Assembly (NCBI RefSeq): GCF_023277925.1 | Contig: NZ_CP063832.1 | Location: 186,001-250,000 of the forward strand | DNA: 64,000 nt | Direction of reading: 5' to 3' | Origin: Pseudomonas entomophila | Lineage (GTDB): Bacteria; Pseudomonadota; Gammaproteobacteria; Pseudomonadales; Pseudomonadaceae | Shown here: piece after piece, positions 22,492 through 30,892 of the stretch | How the letters are laid out: every line of letters starts with the position of its first letter | Position numbering within the stretch: position 1 is the first letter of the stretch | Notes under the pieces: model-generated | What the model saw: the letters and a program-made list of their open reading frames with translations, nothing else | The model's database searches: none | Told to the model about the DNA's origin: nothing | Position numbers and translations under genes: made by a program

Positions 22492-22601
22492 GGCAGGGGC
22501 ACCAGTCAACGTCCTGCCGGCTTTTCTTTACTTAAACGAAACCCACATTGTCTGGAATGTGGCTATGGGCGTCTGTTTCGCCCGAATCTACAGGAATTAA
22601 A
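22492..22601 (+). promoter_or_regulatory. Structured 5' leader of rpsA (three hairpins)
   Basis: Three successive stems precede the rpsA start: GGCAGGG/TCCTGCC (22492-22498 with 22512-22518, followed by a T-rich stretch), CCACATT/AATGTGG (22543-22549 with 22556-22562) and GGGCG/CGCCC (22567-22571 with 22579-22583). AGGA follows 6 nt before the ATG. In E. coli the rpsA leader folds into three hairpins and is the site of S1 autogenous control. The first stem with its T-run may double as a cmk terminator. Confidence 0.5.
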
Positions 22602-24278
22602 ATGAGCGAAAGCTTTGCAGAACTCTTTGAAGAAAGCCTGAAAACCCTCAATCTTCAGCCGGGTGCCATCATCACCGGTATCGTTGTCGACATCGACGGC
22701 GACTGGGTTACCGTTCACGCTGGCCTGAAGTCCGAGGGCGTCATCCCGCTCGAGCAGTTCATCAACGAAGCTGGCGAGCTGACCATCAAGGTCGGTGACG
22801 AAGTTCACGTTGCGCTGGACGCGGTCGAAGACGGCTTTGGCGAAACCAAGCTGTCCCGTGAAAAAGCCAAGCGCGCCGAGTGCTGGATTGTTCTGGAAGC
22901 TGCTTTCGCTGCCGAAGAAGTGGTCAAGGGCGTTATCAACGGTAAGGTTAAGGGCGGCTTCACTGTCGACGTTAACGGCATCCGTGCGTTCCTGCCGGGC
23001 TCCCTGGTTGATGTCCGTCCAGTGCGCGACACCACCCACCTCGAAGGCAAAGAGCTGGAATTCAAGGTCATCAAGCTGGACCAGAAGCGCAACAACGTTG
23101 TCGTTTCCCGTCGCAGCGTCCTGGAAGCCGAAAACAGCGCCGAGCGCGAAGCTCTGCTGGAATCGCTGCAGGAAGGCCAGCAGGTCAAGGGTATCGTCAA
23201 GAACCTCACCGACTACGGTGCGTTCGTCGACCTGGGCGGCGTCGATGGTCTGCTGCACATCACCGACATGGCCTGGAAGCGTATCAAGCACCCGTCCGAG
23301 ATCGTCAACGTTGGTGACGAGATCGACGTCAAGGTTCTGAAGTACGATCGTGAGCGCAACCGCGTTTCGCTGGGTCTGAAGCAACTGGGTGAAGACCCAT
23401 GGGTTGCTATCAAGGCACGTTACCCAGAAAGCACTCGCGTCATGGCTCGCGTCACCAACCTGACCGACTACGGCTGCTTCGCTGAGCTGGAAGAAGGTGT
23501 TGAAGGCCTGGTGCACGTTTCCGAAATGGACTGGACCAACAAGAACATCCACCCGTCGAAAGTCGTTCAGGTTGGCGACGAAGTGGAAGTCATGGTTCTG
23601 GACATCGACGAAGAGCGTCGTCGTATCTCCCTGGGTATCAAGCAGTGCAAATCGAACCCATGGGAAGACTTCTCCGGCCAGTTCAACAAGGGTGACAAGA
23701 TCACCGGTACCATCAAGTCGATCACCGACTTCGGTATCTTCATTGGCCTGGACGGCGGCATCGACGGTCTGGTTCACCTGTCGGACATCTCCTGGAACGA
23801 AGCCGGCGAAGAAGCCGTGCGTCGCTTCAAGAAGGGCGACGAGCTGGAAACCGTCATCCTGTCGGTTGACCCAGAGCGCGAGCGCATCTCCCTGGGTATC
23901 AAGCAACTGGAAGACGATCCGTTCTCCAACTTCGTTGCTCTGAACGACAAGGGCGCGATCGTCAAAGGTATCGTCAAGGAAGTTGACGCCAAAGGCGCCA
24001 TCGTTACCCTGGGCGACGACATCGAAGCTACTCTGAAAGCTTCCGAAATCAGCCGTGATCGCGTTGAAGACGCTCGTAACGTGCTGAAGGAAGGCGAAGA
24101 GATCGAAGCCAAGATCATCAGCGTCGACCGCAAGTCCCGCGTCATCAGCCTGTCCATCAAGTCGAAGGACGACGCTGAAGAGCGTGAAGCCATCCAGAGC
24201 CTGAAAAACGCTCCGGAAGCGGCTGCTGATACCACCATGGCTGCGCTGCTGCGCGAAGCAATGGCCAAGCAGAACTGA
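22602..24278 (+). CDS. rpsA: 30S ribosomal protein S1
   Basis: S1 binds mRNA leaders on the 30S subunit. The ATG at 22602 gives 558 residues, the expected Pseudomonas length, with AGGA just upstream. Six S1 (OB-fold) repeats can be followed, for example [47 protein letters not shown] and [24 protein letters not shown]. Codon use is strongly biased, as in highly expressed genes. It is followed by a strong terminator. Confidence 0.98.
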   Translation: MSESFAELFEESLKTLNLQPGAIITGIVVDIDGDWVTVHAGLKSEGVIPLEQFINEAGELTIKVGDEVHVALDAVEDGFGETKLSREKAKRAECWIVLEAAFAAEEVVKGVINGKVKGGFTVDVNGIRAFLPGSLVDVRPVRDTTHLEGKELEFKVIKLDQKRNNVVVSRRSVLEAENSAEREALLESLQEGQQVKGIVKNLTDYGAFVDLGGVDGLLHITDMAWKRIKHPSEIVNVGDEIDVKVLKYDRERNRVSLGLKQLGEDPWVAIKARYPESTRVMARVTNLTDYGCFAELEEGVEGLVHVSEMDWTNKNIHPSKVVQVGDEVEVMVLDIDEERRRISLGIKQCKSNPWEDFSGQFNKGDKITGTIKSITDFGIFIGLDGGIDGLVHLSDISWNEAGEEAVRRFKKGDELETVILSVDPERERISLGIKQLEDDPFSNFVALNDKGAIVKGIVKEVDAKGAIVTLGDDIEATLKASEISRDRVEDARNVLKEGEEIEAKIISVDRKSRVISLSIKSKDDAEEREAIQSLKNAPEAAADTTMAALLREAMAKQN

Positions 24279-24299
24279 GTTCTGTTTGATCGGTAAAAA

Positions 24300-24328
24300 G
24301 GGCGACCCTCGGGTCGCCCTTTTTTTTT
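24300..24328 (+). terminator. Strong intrinsic terminator after rpsA
   Basis: The 9-bp stem GGGCGACCC/GGGTCGCCC (24300-24308, 24311-24319) is preceded by five A and followed by nine T, so it could work in both directions. Confidence 0.92.
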
Positions 24329-24596
24329 GGCTTGCTGGGCTCGATGCTCCCTTGTTTCGAGGCAACTCTTGCCTCGAGAGGGGAGGGAGTCGCTCTTTAG
24401 GGCTGTTGCCTTGTTCTGGTGGTTGTCATGTGTTTGTGTCGAAGAGCTCTCGGGCCAGGCGGAAGTATTCCTTCGGGCTTGTAGTCCTCTTCTTGAATTT
24501 TTTTGTTAAGTCAAGAACCGCCCTGTTCAAATCCGCTGGAGCGTGCTACAAACTGATTAAGCAATGATCTAGCTGCTTGATAACGAAGGGAAAAAT

Positions 24597-24893
24597 ATGA
24601 CGAAGTCGGAGCTGATCGATCGAATTGTCACCCATCAGGGGTTGCTCTCGTCCAAGGACGTGGAGTTGGCCATCAAGACCATGCTTGAGCAGATGTCGCA
24701 GTGCCTGGCGACTGGGGATCGTATCGAGATCCGCGGTTTTGGCAGCTTCTCTTTGCACTACCGAGCGCCGCGGGTAGGGCGCAATCCAAAGACCGGTCAG
24801 TCTGTCAGCCTTGAAGGCAAGTACGTGCCGCATTTCAAGCCGGGTAAAGAGTTGCGTGACCGAGTCAATGAAGAAGAGCATGAGTCGCTCTGA
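24597..24893 (+). CDS. ihfB: Integration host factor subunit beta
   Basis: IHF-beta is the DNA-bending partner of IhfA. The 98-residue protein has [10 protein letters not shown] at the start, the HU/IHF signature [21 protein letters not shown] (about 47-67) with the intercalating Pro in RNPKTG, and [14 protein letters not shown]. In Pseudomonas this gene (himD) marks the left border of the O-antigen locus. SD AAGGG lies 8 nt upstream. The preceding AT-rich segment (24,330-24,596) probably holds its promoter. Confidence 0.97.
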   Translation: MTKSELIDRIVTHQGLLSSKDVELAIKTMLEQMSQCLATGDRIEIRGFGSFSLHYRAPRVGRNPKTGQSVSLEGKYVPHFKPGKELRDRVNEEEHESL

Positions 24894-24912
24894 GCGATGA
24901 AGGATCAGTCTG

Positions 24913-25176
24913 ATGCGTAACCTCAAGCGCGCCTTGGTGGCATTGTTCATGTTGCTGCTGGCGGCAGCAGTGCTGTTTTTTGTCTTGGAAAATCAGCAGG
25001 CGGTTTCGCTGGTCATGTTTGGGTGGTCGGCTCCGGCAATGCCGGTTGCGCTGTTAGTGCTGGCGGCGTTGCTCGTCGGCTTGGCGGTGGGGCCCTTGCT
25101 GGGTGCTTATGGCCTGATGCGTGGCAGGCGTAAAGCCCGCGCCATTGGTCGGCGTGTCGAACTCCCCGAGAGTTGA
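24913..25176 (+). CDS. LapA-type lipopolysaccharide assembly domain protein (DUF1049)
   Basis: The 87-residue inner-membrane protein has two transmembrane helices (about 6-26 and 39-62) separated by FVLENQQAVSLVMFGWS, the DUF1049/LapA signature, and a basic C-terminal tail (RGRRKARAIGRR). In E. coli LapA works with LapB in controlling LPS synthesis through LpxC turnover. It lies 19 nt after ihfB and is probably co-transcribed. Here the role is inferred from family and position next to LPS genes. Confidence 0.85.
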   Translation: MRNLKRALVALFMLLLAAAVLFFVLENQQAVSLVMFGWSAPAMPVALLVLAALLVGLAVGPLLGAYGLMRGRRKARAIGRRVELPES

Positions 25177-25766
25177 TAAGTTTTCTTGCATTGGCTCCGG
25201 AGCTTCTCCCAATCGCAGTCCGCGCGCTTCTAGTGTTCGCGGCTGAAGGGTCTGGTGCGAGGAATGTCTTGTGGTTTCCCGACCTGGCGATGTCTATTCG
25301 GTTGCGGGCACCTGTCATCATTGCTGTCTTCTCCTGTCTGATTGGCGCGCTTCATCGGGCGCGTGGGTCTCGTTGCTCTCTTTGGCGCTGGTGAGGCGGG
25401 GTGTCTGCGTTTTTTACCTGCGCGGAAATCGCGCCGTGGTCAGGGTGTTGAGGTGTTTTCCGCGTGGGCTGATCGGCAGCAGGGTTGCACAATATGTGCT
25501 GGCGAGTAGATTTGGCAGGTATGCGGCAATAAAGGTGTGAGTTGAATGTCACATCTGTGCAATACGCTTCTGGTGGGCTTTGAGCCGTTGATCGTGGAGG
25601 GGGAACTAAGCGGTCATGATGTTCTCTAACGTCGCTTGACGCCTGGCTATGGAGTTCAAGCCTGAGATCGTAGCAAGCCAGCTATGCTCAAGGTTGGTGT
25701 GGAAGTAGTTTGGATGGAGCCAGTTGAGTGTGAGCAAACAGACTGACCCAAGGAAAAATAGAATAA
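25177..25766. other. Gene-poor 590-bp interval at the left edge of the O-antigen locus
   Basis: I see no recognisable gene or RNA here. Short open frames (for example 25173-25394) resemble nothing I know and lack good start signals. Base composition is lower in GC than the flanking housekeeping DNA. It probably holds the promoter and leader of the O-antigen locus; a weak SD (AAGGA) occurs about 12 nt before the wzz start. Confidence 0.5.
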
Positions 25767-26819
25767 ATGCGCAATGAACCTGAGCGCCTGAGTGGTGATG
25801 AGATCGACCTTTATGAAATTTTCGAAAGGTTGTGGAAGCAGAAGTTACTAATTGTTGCGACAACGGTGGTTTTCGCGGGGGCGGCGTTGGCCTATGCGTT
25901 GTTGGCGACACCGATTTACGAGGCCAAGATAATCGTGCAGCCGCCAACCCAGAATGACATTGCCCAGCTAAATTATGGGCGAGGCGGAAGTTCTGGCTTG
26001 AGCATGCTTTCGGTCAAGGATGTGTACGATGTTTATCTGCGCAACTTGCAGTCAGAGTCATTGCGTCGGGAGTTTTTCCAGACGGTGTTTCTGCCTGACC
26101 TGCCAGAGGTTGAGCGCCGTGGTTCGCAGGATGACCTGTATGGCCGTTTTCAGTCTTCGCTGACTTTGGGTCTGGTTTCCAAGGACAGCCCGGGGCGCTA
26201 CTACGTCAAGGTGGACTTACCGGACCCTCGGCGTGCTGCTGATTGGGTCGTCAAGTATGTCGAATTGGCTGGGCGGCGCGGTAAGGACGAGGTCGTGCAG
26301 GACATAAGGTCTGACGCCATGGTAAAGGCGAACAATCTCGAGCAGGAAATTACAGCGGCTCGCGAAAGTGCGCGCAAGCAACGTGAAGACCAGATCATCC
26401 AGTTGACGGAGGCGTTGCGGGTTGCGCAGTCGATTGGTCTGGAGAGGCCGCCAATCATCTCGAATAGCTTGTCCGGGGAGGTGTCGGCGGGCATGGATGG
26501 TTCGCTGATGTATATGCGTGGGACCAGGGCGCTTGAGGCTGAAATAGAAAACTTGCGCAAACGTACTTCGGATGACCCCTTCGTACGTAATTTGCGTCAG
26601 CGTCAAGAGGCTGTGGCGTTTTATCGAAATTTGCAGGTTAATGTTGGAAGTGTGCAGACCTATCGGCAAGATGGGGCTATCGAGTCCCCGGACAGACCTG
26701 TAAAACCCAGGAAGTTGGTTATTCTTTCCATGGGGGTGGTTGTTGGTGCTGCGCTTGGGGTGTTGCTTGCGCTCCTTCGTGGTTTTGCGCCGGGGGTTGG
26801 CCGGGGGCGGCGGTACTGA
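25767..26819 (+). CDS. wzz: Wzz-type O-antigen chain-length determinant (first copy)
   Basis: This inner-membrane polysaccharide co-polymerase sets O-chain modal length together with Wzy. The 350-residue protein has TM1 (about 29-50), a long periplasmic helical region (about 55-315, with KANNLEQEITAARESARKQREDQ predicted coiled coil), and a Pro-rich approach to TM2 (PDRPVKPRKL, then helix 318-340). It is the first gene after ihfB-lapA, the standard place for wzz in Pseudomonas. A second, larger Wzz-like gene is at 30893. Confidence 0.85.
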   Translation: MRNEPERLSGDEIDLYEIFERLWKQKLLIVATTVVFAGAALAYALLATPIYEAKIIVQPPTQNDIAQLNYGRGGSSGLSMLSVKDVYDVYLRNLQSESLRREFFQTVFLPDLPEVERRGSQDDLYGRFQSSLTLGLVSKDSPGRYYVKVDLPDPRRAADWVVKYVELAGRRGKDEVVQDIRSDAMVKANNLEQEITAARESARKQREDQIIQLTEALRVAQSIGLERPPIISNSLSGEVSAGMDGSLMYMRGTRALEAEIENLRKRTSDDPFVRNLRQRQEAVAFYRNLQVNVGSVQTYRQDGAIESPDRPVKPRKLVILSMGVVVGAALGVLLALLRGFAPGVGRGRRY

Positions 26820-27367
26820 GTTTTCGAATCGGGCCCTGTGCGGTAGATCGCTGTGCAGGGCTTTCGGGTGTCTCCGTTCCCTTGGTGCAGGTCGCCTTAC
26901 GGTATCATGTTTTCCTGGCCCGTCCTGGCGCGCAGCGGTGGAAGATGCCGGTACATTTTTTGGCATGCCGAGCACTCCTCATGTCGTGTATCAATGCTGT
27001 AGCCGGAGTCGGCGGCGATGTTTGAAGCGGGCTTTTCAGCGGTGTGCGTGGCGCGCGTGGATGTTTCGAGTGCGTTCCCTCCTGATTTTTGTTTTTTAAA
27101 AGCGGGTGCGGTATGGCATCATGCTCGCCGATTTCCTTCCTCTGCTGTCGGGGCTGGTGGTCGAGAGTGACTGGTTGATGTGGCTGTTAGTTGTTGTGCA
27201 GGGTGTTTGCTGATTGCCGAAGTTTCGTTTCGGAAGTGTTGCGGTTTTGTAATTATTTTTTAGAAGTTGTTGTCTGTAAGTGTCTGGGTTTTTGAAGCGC
27301 GGAAGAGGTGATTTATTCATTGCCTGTGTTTGGCTTCGATAATGATGGATGCAGTGCGGAGTCAAAT
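26820..27367. other. Gene-poor, G/T-rich 548-bp interval
   Basis: I find no supported gene. The + strand is unusually rich in G and T, especially at 27,170-27,310, with runs such as TTTTTGTTTTTT. A 30-codon frame starting at ATG 27121 is unsupported. The interval may be decayed DNA or a long leader for the next glycosyltransferase. Confidence 0.45.
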
Positions 27368-28525
27368 ATGAAGCTGCTGTATGTTGTCGTGTCCATGGAA
27401 CTTGGCGGTGCCGAACAGCATCTGTTGCGAGTTTCGACCGCCTTGCGCAATAAGGGTTATCGACCTGAGGTGTTTGCGATCAGGCCGGATGGCCCGTTGA
27501 CTCAATCTTTTGTTGAAGGTGGTGTGCCCGTCCATGGTGTGCGCTTGCCGCATTGGGTCTCTCGCTTGGTTCGAAGCAAGCGAATGCTCTCTGCGCTGGG
27601 CTTGCTCTGCTCTGTGCCGGCGCTTTGCTGCCTGTATTGGCGGATGCGTCCCCAGGTCACTCATTTCTTTTTGCCAGCGGCTTATCTGGTGGGGGGGATA
27701 ACATCACTATTTGCCCCGGCAATGAAAAGGGGCATGAGTCGGCGTAGCTTGAACTTGTATCAATCCAAACATGGCTGGTCGCGTCGTCTCGAGCAATGGT
27801 TGCACTCGAAGATGAACTTCGTGAGTGGAAACTCTCAAGCGGTTGTGCAAGACCTTCTTGATGAGGGTGTGCGCCAAGATCAGATTCGGTTGATTTATAA
27901 CGGTGTTAGCTTTGATCGTTTCGATAGCGCCCGTTCTCGTCCTCAGGTGCGGGAGCTGTTGGGTATTTCGGATGAGACTCTCGTCTTCGCGATTGTTGCG
28001 AATCTGATCCCTTACAAAGGACATGCAGATTTGATAGAGGCGTTTGGCCGTGTTCGTGGTCAGATGCCTGCTCCTTGGGTGTGTCTGTTTATTGGTCGTG
28101 ATGACGGTATTGGTCGATCACTTCAAGAGCAGGCTGATGTGTTGGGTATCGGCGATAATATTAGCTTTCTCGGATCTCGATCGGATGTGCCGGATCTGCT
28201 CTGTGCCGCGGACATTGGAGTTCTGTGCTCCCATGAGGAAGGGTTCTCGAATGCGATCCTGGAGGCCATGGCGGCGCAATTGCCAATGGTTGTAACCAGG
28301 GTGGGGGGGAATGCCGAGGTTGTACTGGATGGCGAGACCGGCAAAGTGGTCGCTCCTCACGCGCCGGATGAACTTGCACAGGCATTGCTGGCGGTGGCGC
28401 TGGACCCTAGTCGGCGGGCAATGGGGGTGGCAGGCCGCCATCGAGTGGAAACCCTGTTTTCGATGAGCGCCTGTCTGCAGGCCTATGAAGATCTGTACCG
28501 CGGCAGTGACCATCACGCCGTTTAA
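27368..28525 (+). CDS. Glycosyltransferase family 4 (O-antigen assembly)
   Basis: The 385-residue GT-B fold enzyme has an N-terminal domain opening MKLLYVVVSMELGGAEQHLL and a C-terminal nucleotide-sugar domain with VANLIPYKGHADLIEAF near 218 and the E-x7-E motif HEEGFSNAILEAMA near 300. ATG 27368 was chosen because GCGGAG lies 7 nt upstream and the GGAEQHL start is canonical; the frame is open 20 codons further 5'. It is cytoplasmic or membrane-associated and adds one sugar to the und-PP-linked O-unit; donor and acceptor are unknown. It contains two 7-G runs. Confidence 0.88.
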   Translation: MKLLYVVVSMELGGAEQHLLRVSTALRNKGYRPEVFAIRPDGPLTQSFVEGGVPVHGVRLPHWVSRLVRSKRMLSALGLLCSVPALCCLYWRMRPQVTHFFLPAAYLVGGITSLFAPAMKRGMSRRSLNLYQSKHGWSRRLEQWLHSKMNFVSGNSQAVVQDLLDEGVRQDQIRLIYNGVSFDRFDSARSRPQVRELLGISDETLVFAIVANLIPYKGHADLIEAFGRVRGQMPAPWVCLFIGRDDGIGRSLQEQADVLGIGDNISFLGSRSDVPDLLCAADIGVLCSHEEGFSNAILEAMAAQLPMVVTRVGGNAEVVLDGETGKVVAPHAPDELAQALLAVALDPSRRAMGVAGRHRVETLFSMSACLQAYEDLYRGSDHHAV

Positions 28526-28552
28526 TCTCCAATTACTAACGCGATCAATCTC

Positions 28553-30505
28553 ATGTGTGGAATAGCTGGGCAACTGAAACTGACAGGGCAGTCGACTGAG
28601 GCGTCGCTGTTCAATGAATGCATGCGGATGGCTGATGCCATTGTTCATCGCGGGCCCGATGACCATGGGGTCTGGGTGGAGCAAGGGGCAGGAATTGCGC
28701 TGGCGCATAGGCGGCTGGCGATCGTCGACCTGTCACCTGCCGGGCATCAGCCGATGCCTTCGGCGTCCGCTCGCTACGTCATGGTTTTCAACGGCGAAAT
28801 CTACAACCATCTGGACCTGCGTCGGCAATTGGAAAGCGCTGGCATGGCACCGGCATGGCGAGGTCACTCCGATACTGAAACGTTGCTTGCGGCATTTGAG
28901 GCCTGGGGTATCGAGCAGGCGCTGCAGCAGAGTATTGGCATGTTCGCCATCGCTGTCTGGGATGTATTGCGCAAGACATTGGTGCTGGCCAGGGACCGGC
29001 TGGGTGAGAAGCCTTTGTACTACGGTTGGCAGGGGCAAGGAGCTGACGCTGTCTTCATGTTTGGCTCGGAGCTCAAGGCGCTGCGGGCGCACCCAGCCTT
29101 CAATGCATCAATTGATCGCCAGGCCCTAGCGTTGTATATGCGGCACAACTATGTGCCTGCGCCTCACTCGATCTATGAAGGCATCAGGAAACTTCAGCCG
29201 GGTTGCATCCTGACCCTTTCGGCCGGGCAGCGCGAACCGGAGATCAAGGCGTACTGGTCGGCGTTGGCCAAAGTCCTGGAGGGCACTGAAAGCCGACGTC
29301 GAGTCCATGATCCGCACGAAGCGGTGGATCAGCTGGAGTCGTTGCTCAAGTCTGCGGTCGCACAGCAAATGATGGCTGATGTGCCCTTGGGGGCGTTCTT
29401 GTCTGGTGGGGTCGACTCTTCGACAATTGTTGCGCTGATGCAGGCGCAGTCGAGCAGGCCGGTGAAGACCTTCACCATTGGCTTCCATGAAAAAGGTTAC
29501 AACGAAGCTGAGCACGCGAAAGCAGTGGCTCGGCATCTGGGTACTGATCATACCGAACTGTACATCACGCCCGAGCAGGCAATGGCGGTGATTCCGTCGT
29601 TGCCTGGAATCTACGACGAGCCGTTCTCCGATTCGTCGCAAATCCCAACGTTTCTGGTCTCGCAACTGGCCCGTCAGCATGTGACGGTCTCGTTGTCAGG
29701 TGATGCGGGTGACGAGCTGTTCAGCGGTTATACGCGATACAACATGACCGCCAGTGCGTGGGGCAAACTCTCACGGATTCCCTTGCCGTTGCGTAAGGCC
29801 ATGGCAGCATCGATTCGTTCGCTTTCGCCTGGTGCCTGGGATGCCTTGCTGGCGTGGCTGCCGGGTTCCAGGGCCCGACTCGGCGACAAGTTGCACAAAG
29901 GGGCTGGGGTGCTGACGTCTACTTCCGTGGGCAGCCTTTACCATGGCCTGGTGTCCCACTGGATGGATCCTGCAAAGGTGGTGATCGGTGGTATGGAGCC
30001 ACAGACGCTGCTGACGGGGCTCATGCCTGACCTACAGGGCCTCGACCCGGTAGAGCGGATGATGGTTCTGGATCTTCTCACCTATTTGCCAGACGACATC
30101 CTGACGAAAGTCGATCGTGCGTCCATGGCGGTAACACTCGAGTCCCGGGTACCGATGCTCGATCATCGGGTTGTGGAGTTTGCCTGGCAACTGCCGCAAT
30201 CGCTCAAGCAGCGTGATGGGGTGGGCAAATGGGCCTTGAGGCAGGTGCTTTACCGGCATGTGCCGCAGTCATTGATTGATCGTCCGAAGATGGGCTTTGG
30301 TATACCTATCGACGCCTGGTTGCGTGGGCCGTTGCGTGATTGGGCTGAAGCTTTGCTTGATGAAAGCCGGTTGCGGCAGGAAGGTTACCTGCATCCTGAG
30401 TTGATTCGTCAGAAGTGGCGTGAACATCAGAGTGGGGTGCGCAATTGGGCTTACCACCTGTGGGATGTGCTCATGTTCCAGGCTTGGCTGGAGGAGAGCA
30501 GGTAA
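28553..30505 (+). CDS. AsnB-type glutamine-dependent amidotransferase (WbpS-like)
   Basis: The 650-residue enzyme has the N-terminal class II glutaminase starting MCGIAGQ (Cys2 nucleophile; GPDDHG, NGEIYNH) and a C-terminal synthetase domain with the PP-loop FLSGGVDSST near 282. Family members make asparagine, but in P. aeruginosa O6 a homologue (WbpS) lies in the O-antigen cluster and is thought to amidate a GalNAc-uronic acid. The presence of wbpO and wbpP nearby supports that reading here. Asparagine synthesis remains the alternative. It is followed by its own terminator. Confidence 0.85.
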   Translation: MCGIAGQLKLTGQSTEASLFNECMRMADAIVHRGPDDHGVWVEQGAGIALAHRRLAIVDLSPAGHQPMPSASARYVMVFNGEIYNHLDLRRQLESAGMAPAWRGHSDTETLLAAFEAWGIEQALQQSIGMFAIAVWDVLRKTLVLARDRLGEKPLYYGWQGQGADAVFMFGSELKALRAHPAFNASIDRQALALYMRHNYVPAPHSIYEGIRKLQPGCILTLSAGQREPEIKAYWSALAKVLEGTESRRRVHDPHEAVDQLESLLKSAVAQQMMADVPLGAFLSGGVDSSTIVALMQAQSSRPVKTFTIGFHEKGYNEAEHAKAVARHLGTDHTELYITPEQAMAVIPSLPGIYDEPFSDSSQIPTFLVSQLARQHVTVSLSGDAGDELFSGYTRYNMTASAWGKLSRIPLPLRKAMAASIRSLSPGAWDALLAWLPGSRARLGDKLHKGAGVLTSTSVGSLYHGLVSHWMDPAKVVIGGMEPQTLLTGLMPDLQGLDPVERMMVLDLLTYLPDDILTKVDRASMAVTLESRVPMLDHRVVEFAWQLPQSLKQRDGVGKWALRQVLYRHVPQSLIDRPKMGFGIPIDAWLRGPLRDWAEALLDESRLRQEGYLHPELIRQKWREHQSGVRNWAYHLWDVLMFQAWLEESR

Positions 30506-30892
30506 GTGGTGGGGGCTGAGGCTTCGCTGACGTTACGTCAGAGGTAGTGAATTGCAAATGCACGAGCGCCGCCAGGGCGCTCGTTTTGTTTCTGGGCAGT
30601 GAGGGCCGCACGCGGAGTTTCTGTTGGCCGGTTGTGCTCGACTTGGCTTAAATTGCCGTGGGGCGCTAGTGGATTTGGCTGCTTGGGCGCTGCCGGGCAG
30701 TCCGGTAAGAAGATGTGCGCGCCGCTTCTGGCGAGTTGCTCAAAATGGTGGTTCACCGCCTGATTTACTGTCAGAATGCCACATTCGTCCGTAGGGACAG
30801 GGAAGTTCTGCCTAGCCATCATCAGGTTCAGTTGCTGGTTTCGTAAGCGGTCTCTGTCTCTGGGCTCGTCCACTTGATTGGCAGGCTAGAGT
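30506..30892. other. Intergenic 387-bp interval before the second wzz
   Basis: Apart from the asnB-side terminator (30562-30587) I see no gene. Open frames on the minus strand have no family features. It presumably contains a promoter for the second wzz-like gene, but no clear -35/-10 pair was found. Confidence 0.4.
30562..30590 (+). terminator. Intrinsic terminator after the AsnB-type gene
   Basis: The 9-bp stem ACGAGCGCC/GGCGCTCGT (30562-30570, 30576-30584) has a 5-nt loop and is followed by TTTTGTTT. It splits the locus into at least two transcription units. Confidence 0.75.

Noticed and set aside
26740..27099. A 119-codon frame after the first wzz.
   Set aside because: It overlaps the wzz 3' end out of frame, lacks an SD and has no family features.
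30538..30873. A 111-codon minus-strand frame between the AsnB-type gene and the second wzz.
   Set aside because: It covers the asnB-side terminator and has no domain or convincing start.
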